From: RPQJ01 sp963777725
GTDB lineage: Bacteria > Pseudomonadota > Gammaproteobacteria > Steroidobacterales > Steroidobacteraceae
Assembly: GCA_963777725.1 (NCBI GenBank)
Contig: CAVZRR010000014.1
Location: 62,001 to 126,000, forward strand
DNA: 64,000 nt
Direction of reading: 5' to 3'
This document shows, in pieces, positions 63,058-64,000 of the stretch. The first letter of the stretch is position 1; every line of letters begins with the position of its first letter. The translations under genes and the position numbers were made by a program. The notes beneath the pieces were generated by a model that did no database searches, was not told where the DNA came from, and was given only the letters and a program-made list of their open reading frames with translations.

Positions 63058-63996
63058 CTAGAAATTCTTCCGCAGGTCCAGGCCGCGGTAGAGGCCGGCA
63101 ACCTGCTCGGCGTAGCCATTGAACGGCAGCGTCGGCTGGCGGGGCGCGAACACGCCGGCACCGATTTTCCGTTCCTTCGCCTGGCTCCAGCGCGGGTGAT
63201 CGACCGCGGGATTCACGTTGGCATAGAACCCGTACTCGTGCGGTGCCGAGATGTTCCAGGACGTTGGCGGTTGCTTCTCGGTGAAGCGGATCTCGACGAT
63301 CGACTTGATGCCCTTGAAGCCATACTTCCACGGCACGACCAGGCGCAGCGGGGCGCCATTCTGGTTGGGCAGCGTCTGTCCATAGAGTCCGACCGCGAGG
63401 ATCGTCAGCGGGTGCACCGCCTCGTCGATCCGCAGGCCCTCGACGTAGGGCCACTCGAGCACGGGGAAGCGCTGTCCGGGCATCTCGTCGGGACGATGAA
63501 CCGTCTTGAACGCGACGTACTTCGCGCGCGAGGTGGGGCGGAACCGCTTGATCAGGTCGCCGAGTGGCAAGCCGACCCACGGAATCACCATCGACCAGGC
63601 CTCGACACACCGCAGCCGGTAGATCCGCTCCTCGAGTGCGTGGGGCTTCAGGATGTCTTCGAGGCTGAAGGTACCCGTGACCTCGGCTTCGCCGGCAATC
63701 GTCACGGTCCAGGGCTGTGTTTTGAATCGCCCGGCGCGCTCAGCCGGCTCGGCCTTACCTGTACCAAATTCGTAAAAGTTGTTGTAAGTCGTTATATCTT
63801 CTAATGAATTAGGTGCCTCACGCAGGCTGAGGCGGGGGTTCTTCGAGTACTTGAGACCGTCGGCGGACGAGGCCGGGCCCGCGCCCACTGCGAGCCCGGC
63901 ACCCGCCAGCCCGGCAATGATTTCGCGACGACTGAAGTAGCGCTCGCGCGGCGTGATTTCCGACGGCAGCGGCTCGGACCGGTTTGGTGGACGCAT
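63058..63996 (-). CDS. msrP: MsrP, periplasmic methionine sulfoxide reductase, molybdoenzyme
   Basis: A 312-residue sulfite-oxidase-fold enzyme that repairs oxidised Met in envelope proteins. A Tat signal is seen (FSRREIIAGLAGAGLAVGAG). The molybdenum-ligand Cys is in IYRLRCVEAWSMVIPWVGLP; RLVVPWKYGFKGIKSIVEIR and TSWNISAPHEYGFYANVNP are family motifs. The ATG at 63996 leaves four bases in the window, so its promoter is outside. modABC at 29802-32413 would supply its molybdate. Confidence 0.95.
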   Translation of the reverse strand: MRPPNRSEPLPSEITPRERYFSRREIIAGLAGAGLAVGAGPASSADGLKYSKNPRLSLREAPNSLEDITTYNNFYEFGTGKAEPAERAGRFKTQPWTVTIAGEAEVTGTFSLEDILKPHALEERIYRLRCVEAWSMVIPWVGLPLGDLIKRFRPTSRAKYVAFKTVHRPDEMPGQRFPVLEWPYVEGLRIDEAVHPLTILAVGLYGQTLPNQNGAPLRLVVPWKYGFKGIKSIVEIRFTEKQPPTSWNISAPHEYGFYANVNPAVDHPRWSQAKERKIGAGVFAPRQPTLPFNGYAEQVAGLYRGLDLRKNF

Positions 63997-64000
63997 GGCG

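Overview
The window is GC-rich and almost wholly coding. It reads as a gammaproteobacterial chromosome segment close to the Xanthomonadales/Steroidobacter/Nevskia side of the class. The main reasons are a fused aspartokinase-diaminopimelate decarboxylase (lysAC) followed by asd, an unbroken hisGDCBHAF(IE) operon led by a TrpR-like gene, a tonB-exbB-exbD-exbD cluster, metX-metB, and the tRNA-Val-thrS-infC-rpmI-rplT-pheS-pheT-ihfA-merR translation block. The taxonomic placement is inference from gene content.

Layout. 1-2276 is a second, roughly 2% diverged copy of rplT'-pheS-pheT' that stops abruptly just before tRNA-Val. 2308-9883 is the full translation block (tRNA-Val, thrS, infC with an AUC start, rpmI, rplT, pheS, pheT, ihfA, merR-like, tRNA-Pro). 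9966-13865 holds small or poorly known genes: a Cys/Arg-rich protein, a TerB/DUF697 protein, a histidine phosphatase, a SAM hydroxide adenosyltransferase and a MazEF-type module behind a palindromic operator. 13891-19316 holds lysAC, asd, an MFS carrier and a decayed VapBC pair. 19294-26681 (minus) is the histidine operon. 26869-29805 holds metX, metB, crcB and a DUF190 gene. 29802-32413 (minus) is modABC, with a terminator-ended structured RNA candidate in front of modA. 32703-38571 (minus) is ilvC-leuA-leuC-leuD-leuB behind a leucine-rich leader peptide and attenuator. 38679-44392 holds a leucyl aminopeptidase, an MFS carrier, a glycerate 2-kinase and ilvD. 44568-49608 is the TonB system with two convergent secreted TPR paralogues. 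49669-59090 is a catabolic island: VOC protein, isochorismatase-like amidase, CaiB-type CoA-transferase, HMG-CoA lyase, HyuA, HyuB, a second amidase and an odd alpha/beta hydrolase. 59289-63996 holds a FabH-like synthase, an EamA carrier, a YeiH-family carrier and msrPQ.

How it works together. Much of the window is amino-acid biosynthesis (His, Lys/Thr/Met branch, Leu/Val/Ile), with visible leucine attenuation. modABC brings in molybdate, which the periplasmic molybdoenzyme MsrP needs. The catabolic island reads as divergent operons around one good promoter at 52577-52605. Its closest known parallel is N-methylhydantoin/N-carbamoyl-amino-acid breakdown, but its substrate cannot be read from sequence.

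Data quality. About fifteen small indels break conserved genes, including essential ones (thrS, pheT, lysAC). Most are one-base insertions in short G or C runs. This looks like uncorrected long-read error rather than biology, so broken genes are annotated over their reconstructed extent. Two intergenic repeat families are present: tandem 7-mers of the GGGGATA type, and long perfect palindromes whose outer ends read GGTGCCGGTG.
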